Positions 8,211-16,840 of a stretch of DNA of 34,792 nucleotides are shown piece after piece. The translations under genes and the position numbers were made by a program. The first letter of the stretch is position 1; each line of letters starts with the position of its first letter. Under the pieces are notes generated by a model. It was not told the DNA's origin and searched no databases. It saw only the letters and a list, made by a program, of their open reading frames with translations. The DNA is from Candidatus Lernaella stagnicola (GTDB lineage Bacteria > Lernaellota > Lernaellaia > Lernaellales > Lernaellaceae): positions 1 to 34,792 of the forward strand of contig JAVCCK010000009.1 of the NCBI GenBank assembly GCA_030765525.1. The letters are read 5' to 3'.

Positions 8211-8831
8211 GGCACGCTGAAGCGACATTCTGCGCGGCAAACACCTGATCGAGATAGAAGCGAGCCGCTTGACTACCATTTATTATCGTTATTAACTTGG
8301 TAGATTTGTTTTTCTATTGACATAGCCCTCTTCGTTGCCTACACTTGCTTTGTTTCGTAGCGTATGCCGCTTTGGCGGCTTTTCATTGATCCCGAGGGCA
8401 CATCGTGGCGCGTACTCAGAACTCGACTCACCAGCTCGTTTTTCCGGTTTATCCGCCACGCACCCCGCTCATCACATTCAAAACGTCGAGGGATGGCGTT
8501 TGCCGTCCCCTTAATAAGCGGATCACCTCGGACGCCGCCGGCCGTCTCTCTCCACCGGCGCGCCGTTCGGCAGAATCCGCAATTCGGACTCTCCTGTGTG
8601 GATTTCGGTTAATACCTAGCCCTTCACTCATTCTCCACGAGAGTTCGGATTGTCGTGCCTGCATTCGGTGGTATCGTTTACCGGTAAAGCCGGCTTACGC
8701 GGAGCGATTGTGCGTAATGGAGGCGGGGCGTCTCCCTCGGCGTATTTCTCATTTCGATGGCTTCAACGCCAATGGCGGATCGCGCGGTGGGCGGCGGTCT
8801 CACTCGGCTGGGTGTGAAAGGGATGGTTAGC
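8211..8831. other. 620-bp intergenic region with a strong promoter and no convincing gene
   Basis: Two plus-strand open frames exist here (8364-8612 and 8405-8830), but both have Arg/Ser/Pro-rich translations without domain features or ribosome binding sites, so I do not call them. A near-consensus promoter lies at 8317-8345. Shortly after the predicted transcript start is a small hairpin, GCCGC-TTTG-GCGGC followed by TTTT (8366-8383). The remaining roughly 450 bases could be a long 5' leader of the S33 hydrolase gene, or encode a non-coding RNA. Confidence 0.5.
8317..8345 (+). promoter_or_regulatory. Near-consensus sigma70 promoter
   Basis: A perfect -35 TTGACA (8317-8322), a 17-base spacer and the -10 TACACT (8340-8345). 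The predicted transcript start near 8352 is about 480 bases before the next start codon, which implies a long leader or an RNA gene. This is the best sigma70 match noticed in the window. Confidence 0.6.
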
Positions 8832-10637
8832 ATGAAGTCTTTTTTGCGTTTGACCTTGGTTCTGCTCGTGGCGGCGCTCCTGTGCCTGGCCGCGTGCCAA
8901 GCCGACGATGACGACGACGACGCGGGCGGCAACGACAACAACCCGGGCGATGACGACGGGGCACCCGGTTCCTTCGGCGACGATGATGTTCCCAGCCTCG
9001 AGGAACTGATCGACGGCGTCGAAGTAGAGTGGTTCCCCTGCTCCCTTTACGAAGGATTGGATGACGGACGCGCCGAGTGCGCCGCCACCCAGATGCCGAT
9101 GCACTGGCTGGAACCGGACGATCGCACGTTCACGGTGTACGCCAAACGCCTGCCCGCCGAGGGCAAGGCGGCCACCGCTCAGCTTTGGCTGTTGCACGGC
9201 GGACCCGGCGCTTCCGGCGTAATCGAATTTCCCGTTTGGATGGAATACTTCCACGACTATCATCCGGACTTCGACATCTACACGCTCGATCCACGCGGTT
9301 CGGGTTTTTCCGAATACCTCGAGTGCCCGTTGCAGGAGAGCAAGTACGGCCCGGCCGGCATTTCCTTCACCTTGGAAGAGGCGATCGCGTGCGGCGCGTA
9401 CCTCGAGGAAAACTTCGGCGACGATCTGATCGTCTACGGCACCACGCATAGCGCGATCGATGTCGGCGCGTACATTCACCACACCCGCGAGGAAAACCAG
9501 AAGGTCTTCGTGTGGGGCGGTTCCGGAGGCGTTTTCTGGGGCCATCGCTACCTGCAGTATTTTCCGGACCAGGCCGACGGCATGATTTTCGAGGGCATTG
9601 TCCCGGCTGAGTCGAGCATTGCTTTCCAGGACGAATACGCCGACAAGGCCGTGCGGGCGATCTTCGACTTGTGCGCCGCCGACGAGTTTTGCGACGAACA
9701 TCTTCCCGATCCCGAGCCGACGCTGTACGCTCTCTACGACAAGCTCGACGCGGGCCATTGCGCCACGCTGGGCATGACGACGGAATACTTGAAGGTCTTT
9801 TTCGACCAACTCGCGTACTACTGGCCTTGGTACGCGACGATTCCCGCGATCATCTACCGCGTTGATCGCTGCAGCCCGGAAGACATCAACGCTGTCGCCC
9901 TCTTCTTCAACCAGGTGTTCGGCTCCGGCAAGACGACCGACGACCTCGACAAGTTGTCCTTGAGCGAAGCCCTGTTCTATCACGAGATGTCCTCCGAACT
10001 CTGGGAGCACAGCCGCTTTCCGACCGACGAAGACCTCGTGACGTACCTCGACGGCGTGTACGAGACTTCGCTCGTCGGCTACGGCAAAGGCTACGACCGC
10101 CACGAGATCTACCTCAGTTGGCCGGTCTACGACGACCCCGTCGACGATCAGTGGGCGACCACCGACGTGCCGATGCTGATGATGAACGGCGTGCTCGACC
10201 CTTCCACGCCGAACGACTTCGCGCTGGAGATGGGCGAACATTTCAATGGCCCCCATCAGCACTTCTACAGCTTCGCCTACGGTGCGCACGGCGTCTCGGG
10301 TGCTTCGCCCTACCTGGACGGCGAAGACATCGCCGATTGCGGTTACAAGCTCTGGTCGGATTTCATGGACGATCCCACGGCGGAACTCGACGACGCCTGT
10401 GTGGCGCAGAACTTGCCGCCGAATTTCGAAGGCACCGACTACGCCCTGTACTTCTTCGGAACGGAGAACTACTGGGAAGGCGGACCGGCCATCACGACCA
10501 GCGGGGCTAATCCGGCGAAATCGTGGCCGGATCACATGTTGGAACAACAGCGCCGTCAGATCAACGATCGCGTGCGGCGCGACGCACCGGATATTGGGTT
10601 TTACGCGGAAGTTTTGGCTCGAGACGCCCTGCGCTAA
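8832..10637 (+). CDS. Asp-tethered lipoprotein, alpha/beta hydrolase of peptidase S33/tripeptidyl-aminopeptidase type
   Basis: 601 residues. ATG 8832 is chosen because it begins the signal peptide and AAAGGGA is correctly spaced; an ATG at 8823 would abut that site. The lipobox LAAC places the lipid on Cys22, followed by an acidic tether (residues 25-52). The hydrolase then shows HGGPG (122-126, oxyanion hole), DPRGSGFS (153-160), the nucleophile elbow WGGSGG with Ser231, Asp456 in GVLDPSTP and His486 in GAHGVSG: a complete Ser-Asp-His triad in the order of S33 aminopeptidases. The family removes N-terminal residues or short peptides; a broader esterase role is possible. It should act in the periplasm or at the cell surface. 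A strong terminator lies 62 bases after the stop. Confidence 0.9.
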   Translation: MKSFLRLTLVLLVAALLCLAACQADDDDDDAGGNDNNPGDDDGAPGSFGDDDVPSLEELIDGVEVEWFPCSLYEGLDDGRAECAATQMPMHWLEPDDRTFTVYAKRLPAEGKAATAQLWLLHGGPGASGVIEFPVWMEYFHDYHPDFDIYTLDPRGSGFSEYLECPLQESKYGPAGISFTLEEAIACGAYLEENFGDDLIVYGTTHSAIDVGAYIHHTREENQKVFVWGGSGGVFWGHRYLQYFPDQADGMIFEGIVPAESSIAFQDEYADKAVRAIFDLCAADEFCDEHLPDPEPTLYALYDKLDAGHCATLGMTTEYLKVFFDQLAYYWPWYATIPAIIYRVDRCSPEDINAVALFFNQVFGSGKTTDDLDKLSLSEALFYHEMSSELWEHSRFPTDEDLVTYLDGVYETSLVGYGKGYDRHEIYLSWPVYDDPVDDQWATTDVPMLMMNGVLDPSTPNDFALEMGEHFNGPHQHFYSFAYGAHGVSGASPYLDGEDIADCGYKLWSDFMDDPTAELDDACVAQNLPPNFEGTDYALYFFGTENYWEGGPAITTSGANPAKSWPDHMLEQQRRQINDRVRRDAPDIGFYAEVLARDALR

Positions 10638-10698
10638 GCGGAGGGCAAAAAAGGACGAAATTACCCAGCCAACTCAAGCCAAACTTCGAACCGTGATT

Positions 10699-10726
10699 GG
10701 GCGACCGAAAGGTCGCCCTTTTTTTT
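10699..10726 (+). terminator. Rho-independent terminator
   Basis: GGGCGACC-GAAA-GGTCGCCC followed by eight T: a perfect 8-bp GC-rich stem capped by a stable GNRA tetraloop, 62 bases downstream of the S33 hydrolase stop. It separates that gene from the next lipoprotein. Confidence 0.93.
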
Positions 10727-10864
10727 ATCCGCCCGGCGGATTGGTGCCGAAAGGGTGGCTGGGCGTTTTCGACGATTGCCGCGCATTTTCATTTATGGCA
10801 AAGTTCGCGCAAAATTTTCTCATCCTTGCTTATCTTCGTAACGACCGCAGAAGGAGTTTTTAAG

Positions 10865-11665
10865 ATGCGTATTTCCTGGCTGATTCCGATGTTTCTTCTT
10901 GCGGTGATATTTGTTCTCGGAGCGGTTTTCGCATGTGGCGATGATGATGATGACGATAACGACGATAACGACGACAACGACGACAACGACGACTCGAACC
11001 TGCCCGGTGACGATGATGCGACTGACGATGATGACGACACGAGTGGCGACGACGACACCGGCGACGACGACACCGGCGGGTCCGTCGTGTTTTTTGAAGA
11101 GGATTTTGAAGATTACCCACTCGGCGATGTTTCGAATTTTTTCGATGATACGTGGAATATCTTCGGCGACGAGATCGCGTGGAACATTATCAACGATGAC
11201 GGGAAGTCGAGTGTCGCACTCCAGGCTCTCGATTCGGATAACCTTGCCGACTACGCCTGGGGGCGGGCTTCGACGTATCTTTCGGGAAGCGCGGAACTCG
11301 CCGATTCATTCACCGTCGACTACGACGTGCGCGTGTTGGGCAATGGCAAAATGATGTTTGGCTGCCACCAAGACGCCCTACTCCGGTTCTTTATCAAAGT
11401 CGGCGACGGGCAAGTCTCAACCCCACTGTCCGGAAATTGCGGTTACCTCGACGAGGAAGATTGGAACACCATCAGCCTCGACGTGTTCCCGCAAGCCAAC
11501 AACTTCACCGTTTTCATCAACGGCGATAATAGCGACTGTCAGCATGTTTCCTACTCGGGCGGCGGCGCACCGCTGGACGGGTTCTTTTTTGAATATATTG
11601 ATGACGGCGGGGATTGGCTCACGGATTCGCGCATCGACAACATCGTGGCGCGCACTTTCGACTAG
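10865..11665 (+). CDS. Asp-tethered lipoprotein with LamG/concanavalin-like domain
   Basis: 266 residues. The start ATG 10865 has an ideal ribosome binding site, AAGGAG (10851-10856), 8 bases upstream. The signal peptide ends in VFAC (Cys24), followed by one of the longest Asp/Asn tethers in the window (residues 25-71). The C-terminal 190 residues look like a beta-sandwich: FEEDFEDYPLG at the beginning, WNTISLDVFPQANNFTVFINGD in the middle and SRIDNIVARTF at the end, a pattern typical of LamG/3-keto-disaccharide-hydrolase-like jelly rolls that bind carbohydrate. No catalytic residues are evident. It stands alone behind a terminator and meets the next gene tail to tail with one base between stops. 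Confidence 0.86.
   Translation: MRISWLIPMFLLAVIFVLGAVFACGDDDDDDNDDNDDNDDNDDSNLPGDDDATDDDDDTSGDDDTGDDDTGGSVVFFEEDFEDYPLGDVSNFFDDTWNIFGDEIAWNIINDDGKSSVALQALDSDNLADYAWGRASTYLSGSAELADSFTVDYDVRVLGNGKMMFGCHQDALLRFFIKVGDGQVSTPLSGNCGYLDEEDWNTISLDVFPQANNFTVFINGDNSDCQHVSYSGGGAPLDGFFFEYIDDGGDWLTDSRIDNIVARTFD
10937..11077 (+). repeat. GAT/GAC/AAC low-complexity tract encoding an Asp/Asn tether
   Basis: Codon-level repeat of Asp and Asn (units such as NDD and GDDDT) over residues 25-71 of the LamG-like lipoprotein. The antisense strand gives poly-Ser and poly-Arg shadow frames here, which are not genes. Confidence 0.85.
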
Positions 11666-11666
11666 C

Positions 11667-12950
11667 TTACTCGCGCAGTTGCACCTTGTGGTCGATGTGC
11701 TCCGGATACAGGTTCTGCGTAATCACATTCAGATGCGGTAGATCCAACAACCGCCACTCCAGCCACGCGGTGGTGTAGCGGTTTGTGATCTCGAGGCCCA
11801 ACGTCGAGTCGATGAACTCGATGGGTTCGCCCGTGTGTACGCTTTCGCCCGTACCGCAACCGTCGCCCTCACCGAACAAACTCGGCGTGAGCGAACAGGC
11901 GTCGGTATACGTGTAATGCCCGCCAAGATAAAACTCGATCTTTAAGCGAGGCGGCGGCGCTTTGCGCCAGATCAAACGAAACAGCCGCGTGTACCCCGAC
12001 AGCGTGTGATCCTCAAGCGATACGAAGGTCAGCAAGCCCTCCATGTTGTCGTTGATAATCGGGATGTCCGGCCCCGCCTGCGCCACACAGGCCGAGAAAC
12101 GCGGGTCGCGCCGGAAGACCTCCAGCACGGTGTTGCCGCCGAAACTATGCCCGACCAGCGCCGCTCGCGTCACGTCGATCTTGTCGGTAAAAAAGTCGAG
12201 CGGGTCGTCGGCGTTCAATTCCTCGGCCACGTCCAATAAGTGGATCATGTCCTCCTGCCGCAGCAGGAAATCGGCCGGCGATTGCAGCGGGTTGTAGATA
12301 ATAAGACGGTCCGGCAAAGCGGCGGCGAAGGCGTTCCCCGGGTGGTCGGGGGCGATCACGATGAAGCCGCGGCTGGCTAGGTGCTCGCAGGTCGTGTGCG
12401 CCGCGAAACGAATCGACGCGTTGCCGTGCGAGTACAAAACCACCGGGAACGGTCCGCCCGGCGCGATCGGCACATCCCGCGAGGGCGCGAAGGGAATGGA
12501 CATGTTCGCCATTTCGTCGTCGGGCAGCAGCAAGTTAAAAATGAACTCGACCAGCCCCCCCCACTTGCCAAACAAGTCGATCGGCGTGTCGTGCGGCCCG
12601 ATGTCGTCCGCGGGCAGAATCGGATACCACATTTCGGTGAGCAGGGGGCGATGCCGGATCGATTTCTCATCTTCGGCAAAGGTGTCGTACTCGAAAACGC
12701 GGGTCGTGACGCCCACGGCGTAAGGCCCATACTCTCCGGGGTCCGTCAGGCCGGGCGATGTGTCATCATCGTTGTTGTCGTCATCATTATCGTCGTCATC
12801 GTCATCAACAGCGTCGTCATTGTTGTCGTCATCGCCATCGATAGCGTCTTCCTCGCCGCTGTTTTCGTCCTCATCGTCACCGCTGCAGGCGACGATCGTC
12901 AGTGAAAACAACACAAACATAATCAGAAAAAGCACGGATAAACGACGCAT
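11667..12950 (-). CDS. Asp-tethered lipoprotein, PAF-acetylhydrolase/dienelactone-hydrolase-like esterase
   Basis: 427 residues. ATG 12950 is supported by GGAGG 6 bases upstream and by the signal peptide it begins (MRRLSVLFLIMFVLFSLTIVAC, Cys22). An acidic tether covers residues 24-66. The hydrolase domain has FPVVLYSHGNAS (168-179, oxyanion region), GFIVIAPDHPGN, and the nucleophile GHSFGG with Ser269, as in bacterial platelet-activating-factor acetylhydrolase-like and dienelactone-hydrolase-like lipoproteins; the His is probably in LGGHYTYTD. It likely hydrolyses an ester at the cell surface or in the periplasm; the substrate is unknown. It is downstream of the membrane/propeller gene on the same strand with an 84-base gap, so the two could share a transcript. 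Confidence 0.88.
   Translation of the reverse strand: MRRLSVLFLIMFVLFSLTIVACSGDDEDENSGEEDAIDGDDDNNDDAVDDDDDDNDDDNNDDDTSPGLTDPGEYGPYAVGVTTRVFEYDTFAEDEKSIRHRPLLTEMWYPILPADDIGPHDTPIDLFGKWGGLVEFIFNLLLPDDEMANMSIPFAPSRDVPIAPGGPFPVVLYSHGNASIRFAAHTTCEHLASRGFIVIAPDHPGNAFAAALPDRLIIYNPLQSPADFLLRQEDMIHLLDVAEELNADDPLDFFTDKIDVTRAALVGHSFGGNTVLEVFRRDPRFSACVAQAGPDIPIINDNMEGLLTFVSLEDHTLSGYTRLFRLIWRKAPPPRLKIEFYLGGHYTYTDACSLTPSLFGEGDGCGTGESVHTGEPIEFIDSTLGLEITNRYTTAWLEWRLLDLPHLNVITQNLYPEHIDHKVQLRE
12762..12881 (-). repeat. Low-complexity tract encoding an Asp/Asn tether
   Basis: Asp/Asn/Glu codon run immediately after the lipobox Cys of the PAF-acetylhydrolase-like lipoprotein, residues about 24-63. Same style as the tracts at 4590 and 10937, in an otherwise unrelated gene. 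Confidence 0.8.
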
Positions 12951-13034
12951 CACAGCCTCCGTGGGCAAAACGCTTTCCAAGATCGCGCAACGGTTAATGA
13001 TATTGAAAGATATTCGCAAAACGTAGCCGAGTTT

Positions 13035-14591
13035 TCAATCCGCGCGTTCGGCAAGCCAGGCAAGCAGGTTTTGGGTCGTCAAGCGCCAGACGGTCCTTTC
13101 GCTCAACAGGAACAGGCCACCGGCTTCCGGCGACCAAATCACTTCGCGCACCATGTGCCCGACGCGAAAACGCCCGAGCGTGCGGCCGTCGGAAAGTCTC
13201 TTCACGTAGACGATACCGTCGTAGTAAACCGGCAGGAAGATCAGGTCGTGCTCCGGCGCCACGGCCAAGGCGCGCACCATCGGCGGAGACGGCAACCGGC
13301 CGACGCGGCGCAGTGAATACGTATCGACGATATCGACGCTGCCCGCCAGCGGCCTGGTGACGTAAAGCCGGCGGCCGGCCTCGTCCAACGCCATGCCCAG
13401 CGCAAAGGCTCCCAAGCCGACGTGGCGGTTGCCGACCGGACGCGGCCCCTCACCTATCGTCACCTCGGTCAGAAAATGCGACAGAATCCAGCCCGACACG
13501 TAGCAGCGGCCGCCGCTCGCGGCGCAAAGCACTTGGAAAGGCCACGAGGTATCGGTCGGCCAGACCTCCCGTTCGCAGCGCTCAAGATTGATCCACGAAA
13601 ATTCCGGCTCCGGCCGTTCGCGAATGCCCGCGAGAAACCCGGGATACGGCGTCGCCGCTAGATCCACCCAGTCGACAAACGAACAGCGTTTCTTGACGGC
13701 CAGGCTCTTGGCGTCGAAAAGAATGAGTTCGTGTTTCTCTTTTTCCCAAAGGCGAAAATAGCTTGCGACCGTGCGGCCGTCGTCGACGAGCGCGATTTGC
13801 TCCGGATGCTCCGGATACTGCGGCGACAAGCGGTACGAGCCGTCATCCAGATTGATGCGCCCGATCAAGCGCGCGTTTTTCTCTGAGAAAAATAAGAGCC
13901 GGTTCGCCGCGTCGATTTTGATGTCGTAGAGCCGCGGCAGTTGCCGGTACTTCTCCATCTCGCCCGCGTGCGCGCTTTCCTCCCCGAACAAGGCGTCAAG
14001 CTGCGGCTCCGGCCCCGGCACTACAAAAACCGCGAAGGCCGCAAAACCGAAAAAGAGCACGGCCGCCAAGGGCCAGGTCGCTTTCCCGTAGAAATCCCAA
14101 AGAGACCACCCCTCGCGGCGCCGCGACCATTCAAAGACAACGGGCGCCACAAGCAACGTCACGACAACCACTTTTTCGACGCCGTAGTGTTCGGCCGTCT
14201 TTGCCGCCACCAATGCGCCGAGCAACAAAACCGGCCACAGCAGAAAGCGCGGCCATCGCCGGTCGCCGAGATAACCGGCAAGCCACCAGGCGACAAACGC
14301 GGCCGCCGTCATGGCCTGCATCGCGGTGGGTTGAGCCAGCAGCAGAAACGTGTACGTCGTGGCCAGCCAAAGCCAAAGGACAAAGGGGCTGATCTGGCGA
14401 TACACCGTCGGCAATCGCCGATGCGAAACCGGCATAAACAACGCTACGAGAAACAGAACCGGAGCCGCGCACGATCCCAGCAGCAAGGCAAAAAACAAGT
14501 AGGTCAGGTAAACCTCTCGGGCGAACACCGACCCGGCCCCCAACACGCCGAGGGCTAACGAGACGAAAATTACCGTGGTTAGAAAACGCAT
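13035..14591 (-). CDS. Polytopic membrane protein with C-terminal beta-propeller-like domain
   Basis: 518 residues from ATG 14591; a GGAGAGG lies about 11 bases upstream. The first 200 residues hold about seven hydrophobic segments (for example FLTTVIFVSLALGVLG, YLFFALLLGSCAAPVLFLVALFM, FLLWPVLLLGALVAA, LAAVLFFGFAAFAVFVV). The C-terminal 310 residues show repeating blades of propeller type (YDIKIDAANRLLFFSEK, GMALDEAGRRLYVTRPLAG, LAVAPEHDLIFLPVYYDG), similar to YVTN/NHL-like repeats that report stored values. The topology suggests a propeller outside the inner membrane. I recognise no specific family and assign no activity. Confidence 0.8.
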   Translation of the reverse strand: MRFLTTVIFVSLALGVLGAGSVFAREVYLTYLFFALLLGSCAAPVLFLVALFMPVSHRRLPTVYRQISPFVLWLWLATTYTFLLLAQPTAMQAMTAAAFVAWWLAGYLGDRRWPRFLLWPVLLLGALVAAKTAEHYGVEKVVVVTLLVAPVVFEWSRRREGWSLWDFYGKATWPLAAVLFFGFAAFAVFVVPGPEPQLDALFGEESAHAGEMEKYRQLPRLYDIKIDAANRLLFFSEKNARLIGRINLDDGSYRLSPQYPEHPEQIALVDDGRTVASYFRLWEKEKHELILFDAKSLAVKKRCSFVDWVDLAATPYPGFLAGIRERPEPEFSWINLERCEREVWPTDTSWPFQVLCAASGGRCYVSGWILSHFLTEVTIGEGPRPVGNRHVGLGAFALGMALDEAGRRLYVTRPLAGSVDIVDTYSLRRVGRLPSPPMVRALAVAPEHDLIFLPVYYDGIVYVKRLSDGRTLGRFRVGHMVREVIWSPEAGGLFLLSERTVWRLTTQNLLAWLAERAD

Positions 14592-14764
14592 GCCCGGATC
14601 GGCCTCTCCACGTCGCAACTCCCCCCGACCTTGCGGGAGGCGGCGATCGTCGAAGTAAAAAACCTACTCCCCCGCTTTAGCGGCCTTTCGCGCCGGACGC
14701 AAGACAGCGACCCTCGCATCGGGCCATCAGCGGCTCTCGCTTCCCGCCTCCAATTGCCTGCGGC

Positions 14765-14792
14765 TTGGTTTCGCATTAGGCTTTGCTATCTA
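14765..14792 (+). promoter_or_regulatory. Promoter candidate for the exported hypothetical protein
   Basis: TTGGTT (14765-14770), a 16-base spacer, and TATCTA (14787-14792) preceded by TGC, an extended -10. It ends 28 bases before the start codon at 14821, in the divergent region 14592-14820 that should also carry the promoter of the membrane/propeller gene on the other strand. Confidence 0.4.
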
Positions 14793-14820
14793 TCGCTTAA
14801 CAAAGAAAGCTCTCTGGGAT

Positions 14821-16020
14821 ATGCAAAAACCTAAACACGTCGCGCGAATTTGGGCCACAGCGACCGCTTGCGTCGCGATGATCCTGTTCGTCGCAACCTG
14901 CGTCTCAACCGGCGCGAACCACAAGAATTCCGGAGACGCCGCGAGTCTGATTTCGGATCCCGCTGGTTGGGAACAAACCGCCGCCCCTCGCGCCTGTCGC
15001 GGCGCAACGGTCACTAGCGGGATCGGCCTGGCCTGGAAGTGGTTGAATCACCGCATCAGTTGGTGGGAAGTTCACCCGGAATGGAAGGCCGCCGGGGCGG
15101 ATGCCGGGCTGGTCGCCGGTTATGTCGGCGGCAATTGGTCGACGGGCGAGACGTTTCAGGACACGCCTCTGGTGCGCTATCGCTATGCGCGGATTCAAGC
15201 CGGTGACGCGGCGGCGTTTACGCCGGTAGCCGTGAAGCTGCTTCTGGCCGCGCCGGTTGATGAGGCCCGCCAACAATTTTCCTTCGCGCTCGACGACCTC
15301 GAATTGGACGGCTACGACCGCCACTTCGTTTTCCTGCAGGGTTTGACGCTCAATTCCGCCGTCGAACAACACGACCCCGCCTACCCCGCCGACTACGGTC
15401 CGGCTCTTGGTTACACGTCGCGAGGCATCGGCGCGGGCATCGAGAACGTCGCCGTGGCCGACGGCCGAATCAGCTTCACCGCTTACGCCCGCTTCGACCT
15501 CGGCCCGGCCGACCGCCGCGATATGAACGAAGCTATCGCGCACGCCGAAACCGAGGCGATCGTGCACGCGCTGGTCATGGGCATGCATGAGGGCGCCGTC
15601 ACCGGGGCGCGGGTTCACTACCGGCTCGAGTATCACGATCCCCTGTTTCTCTTTCAGCCGAACTACGCCCACGCCGCGCCGGAGTTTCGGCGGCAGGTCA
15701 TTCAAGGTGCGCCGTCGATGCCGACGGCCTTTGTGGCGATGCGGTCGTTCAACTTTGCGCTCTTCGACTCCACGGATAAGGGCGAGTATCTGCGCGAATT
15801 GAGCGCTTTGGCGCAGCTTGTCACCTACGATGCGGAAACCGGCCGCGCGCTCCTGGATGTGGACGGCTTCGCGTCCAACGCCAGCCTGCTTACGTACGAA
15901 CGCATGGAGAATGATTTCTCCATGGAGTTGGCGCTGGTCCAGCTTCCGGGCGGCGAGGCGACGATCGGGCACGTGACGGAAGAGTTCGGCGTCGGGCGCA
16001 CACGGCTGCCGCTGCCCTAA
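14821..16020 (+). CDS. Exported hypothetical protein
   Basis: 399 residues. The N-terminus (KPKHVARIWATATACVAMILFVATC) is a signal peptide; VATC could be a weak lipobox, though Thr at -1 is unusual, so lipidation is uncertain. The mature part is soluble and mixed alpha/beta, with no motif I recognise. Notable stretches are WKWLNHRISWWEVHPEW near the N-terminus, LDDLELDGYDRHFVFLQG, and a His-rich helix HAETEAIVHALVMGMHEG near residues 240-258. It is not visibly linked to the suf genes that begin 80 bases downstream on the same strand. The ribosome binding site is weak. Confidence 0.75.
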   Translation: MQKPKHVARIWATATACVAMILFVATCVSTGANHKNSGDAASLISDPAGWEQTAAPRACRGATVTSGIGLAWKWLNHRISWWEVHPEWKAAGADAGLVAGYVGGNWSTGETFQDTPLVRYRYARIQAGDAAAFTPVAVKLLLAAPVDEARQQFSFALDDLELDGYDRHFVFLQGLTLNSAVEQHDPAYPADYGPALGYTSRGIGAGIENVAVADGRISFTAYARFDLGPADRRDMNEAIAHAETEAIVHALVMGMHEGAVTGARVHYRLEYHDPLFLFQPNYAHAAPEFRRQVIQGAPSMPTAFVAMRSFNFALFDSTDKGEYLRELSALAQLVTYDAETGRALLDVDGFASNASLLTYERMENDFSMELALVQLPGGEATIGHVTEEFGVGRTRLPLP

Positions 16021-16031
16021 CGACCCCGGGT

Positions 16032-16050
16032 GACGAAGCACCGTTTCGTC
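16032..16050. promoter_or_regulatory. Inverted repeat upstream of the suf genes
   Basis: GACGAA and TTCGTC separated by 7 bases, a perfect 6-bp inverted repeat in the 80-base gap before sufC. It is not followed by a T run, so it looks more like a binding site than a terminator. An AT-rich TTATATT follows at 16052-16058. The regulator is unknown. Confidence 0.3.
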
Positions 16051-16100
16051 CTTATATTGCGGCCCGATAACTTCGCGCACCAAAGCATGGGGGCGCGCCC

Positions 16101-16838
16101 ATGGGTATCCTGGAACTCAAAAACGTCTCACTGGAACTCGACGGTCACCCGATTCTAAACGGCGTGTCGATCGATTTCTGGGAAGGACACATCCACGCCC
16201 TCGTGGGACCGAACGGCGCGGGAAAATCCACCCTCGCCGCCACCATCATGGGCCTGCCCGGTTACACCCACATGGGCGGCGATATCCTTTTCGAAGGCGA
16301 ATCCCTGCGCGGCGTACCGCTGGATGAGCGGGCGCGTCGCGGCATCACCCTGGGTTGGCAGGAGCCGGCGCGTTTCGAGGGCCTGACGGTCGAGAAATTT
16401 CTCAAAGCCGGCGCGAAAGACAAGTCGCCCGCAGGTGTTCGTGACGTGCTTTCGCAGGTCGGCCTCGACCCGGACGCCTACCTCGCGCGCGCCGTGGACA
16501 AGACGCTCAGCGGTGGCGAGCGCAAGCGCATCGAACTCGCGTCGATTCTCGCGGTGGAGCCCAAGGTCGTGCTGATGGACGAACCCGATTCGGGCATCGA
16601 CGTCGAAGCCCTCAACCGCATTTTCGAGGCCCTGCGCACGCTCAAGACGCAAGGGTCGACAGTCATTCTGATCACGCACAGTACGACGGTGTTGGAGCAG
16701 GCCGAGCATTGTTTCCTGATGTGTTGCGGCCAAGTCGTCGAAAAGGGCCCGGTCGATAAGGTCGGCCTGTTTTTCGAAGACAAATGCCAGCCCTGCCGCC
16801 ATCCCAATTTCCCCGACATCGACGAATCCGGAGCCTAG
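16101..16838 (+). CDS. sufC: SufC/SmsC Fe-S cluster assembly ATPase
   Basis: 245 residues, the usual SufC length. Walker A GPNGAGKST (36-44), ABC signature LSGGE (136-140), Walker B VVLMDEPDSGID with Asp160-Glu161, and the H-loop His193 in LITHST are all present. The sequence is SufC-like throughout (GYTHMGGDILFEGESL, GITLGWQEP). SufC is the soluble ATPase that drives the SufB/SufD scaffold on which Fe-S clusters are built. The C-terminus carries a CQPC pair (Cys229, Cys232) followed by RHPNFP, beyond the canonical ATPase core. The next gene starts 2 bases after the stop, so the two form a translationally linked pair. No SufS, SufU or SufE gene accompanies them. Confidence 0.95.
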   Translation: MGILELKNVSLELDGHPILNGVSIDFWEGHIHALVGPNGAGKSTLAATIMGLPGYTHMGGDILFEGESLRGVPLDERARRGITLGWQEPARFEGLTVEKFLKAGAKDKSPAGVRDVLSQVGLDPDAYLARAVDKTLSGGERKRIELASILAVEPKVVLMDEPDSGIDVEALNRIFEALRTLKTQGSTVILITHSTTVLEQAEHCFLMCCGQVVEKGPVDKVGLFFEDKCQPCRHPNFPDIDESGA

Positions 16839-16840
16839 AC

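Noticed and set aside
8364-8830. Two small plus-strand open frames in the intergenic region
   Set aside because: Arg/Ser/Pro-rich translations, no ribosome binding site, no domain. Kept as a region that may hold a leader or RNA.
8763-10547. Long minus-strand open frame opposite the S33 hydrolase
   Set aside because: It lies antisense to a gene with a complete catalytic triad and signal peptide; its translation is Val/Arg-rich without domains. In GC-rich DNA such shadows are common.
10789-11120. Poly-Ser and poly-Arg minus-strand frames
   Set aside because: They are the antisense of GAT/GAC codon runs that encode the Asp tether of a lipoprotein.
14905-16083. 392-codon minus-strand open frame opposite the exported hypothetical protein
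   Set aside because: The plus strand has a signal peptide and a better composition; the minus-strand translation is Arg/Gly-rich with no signal or motif.
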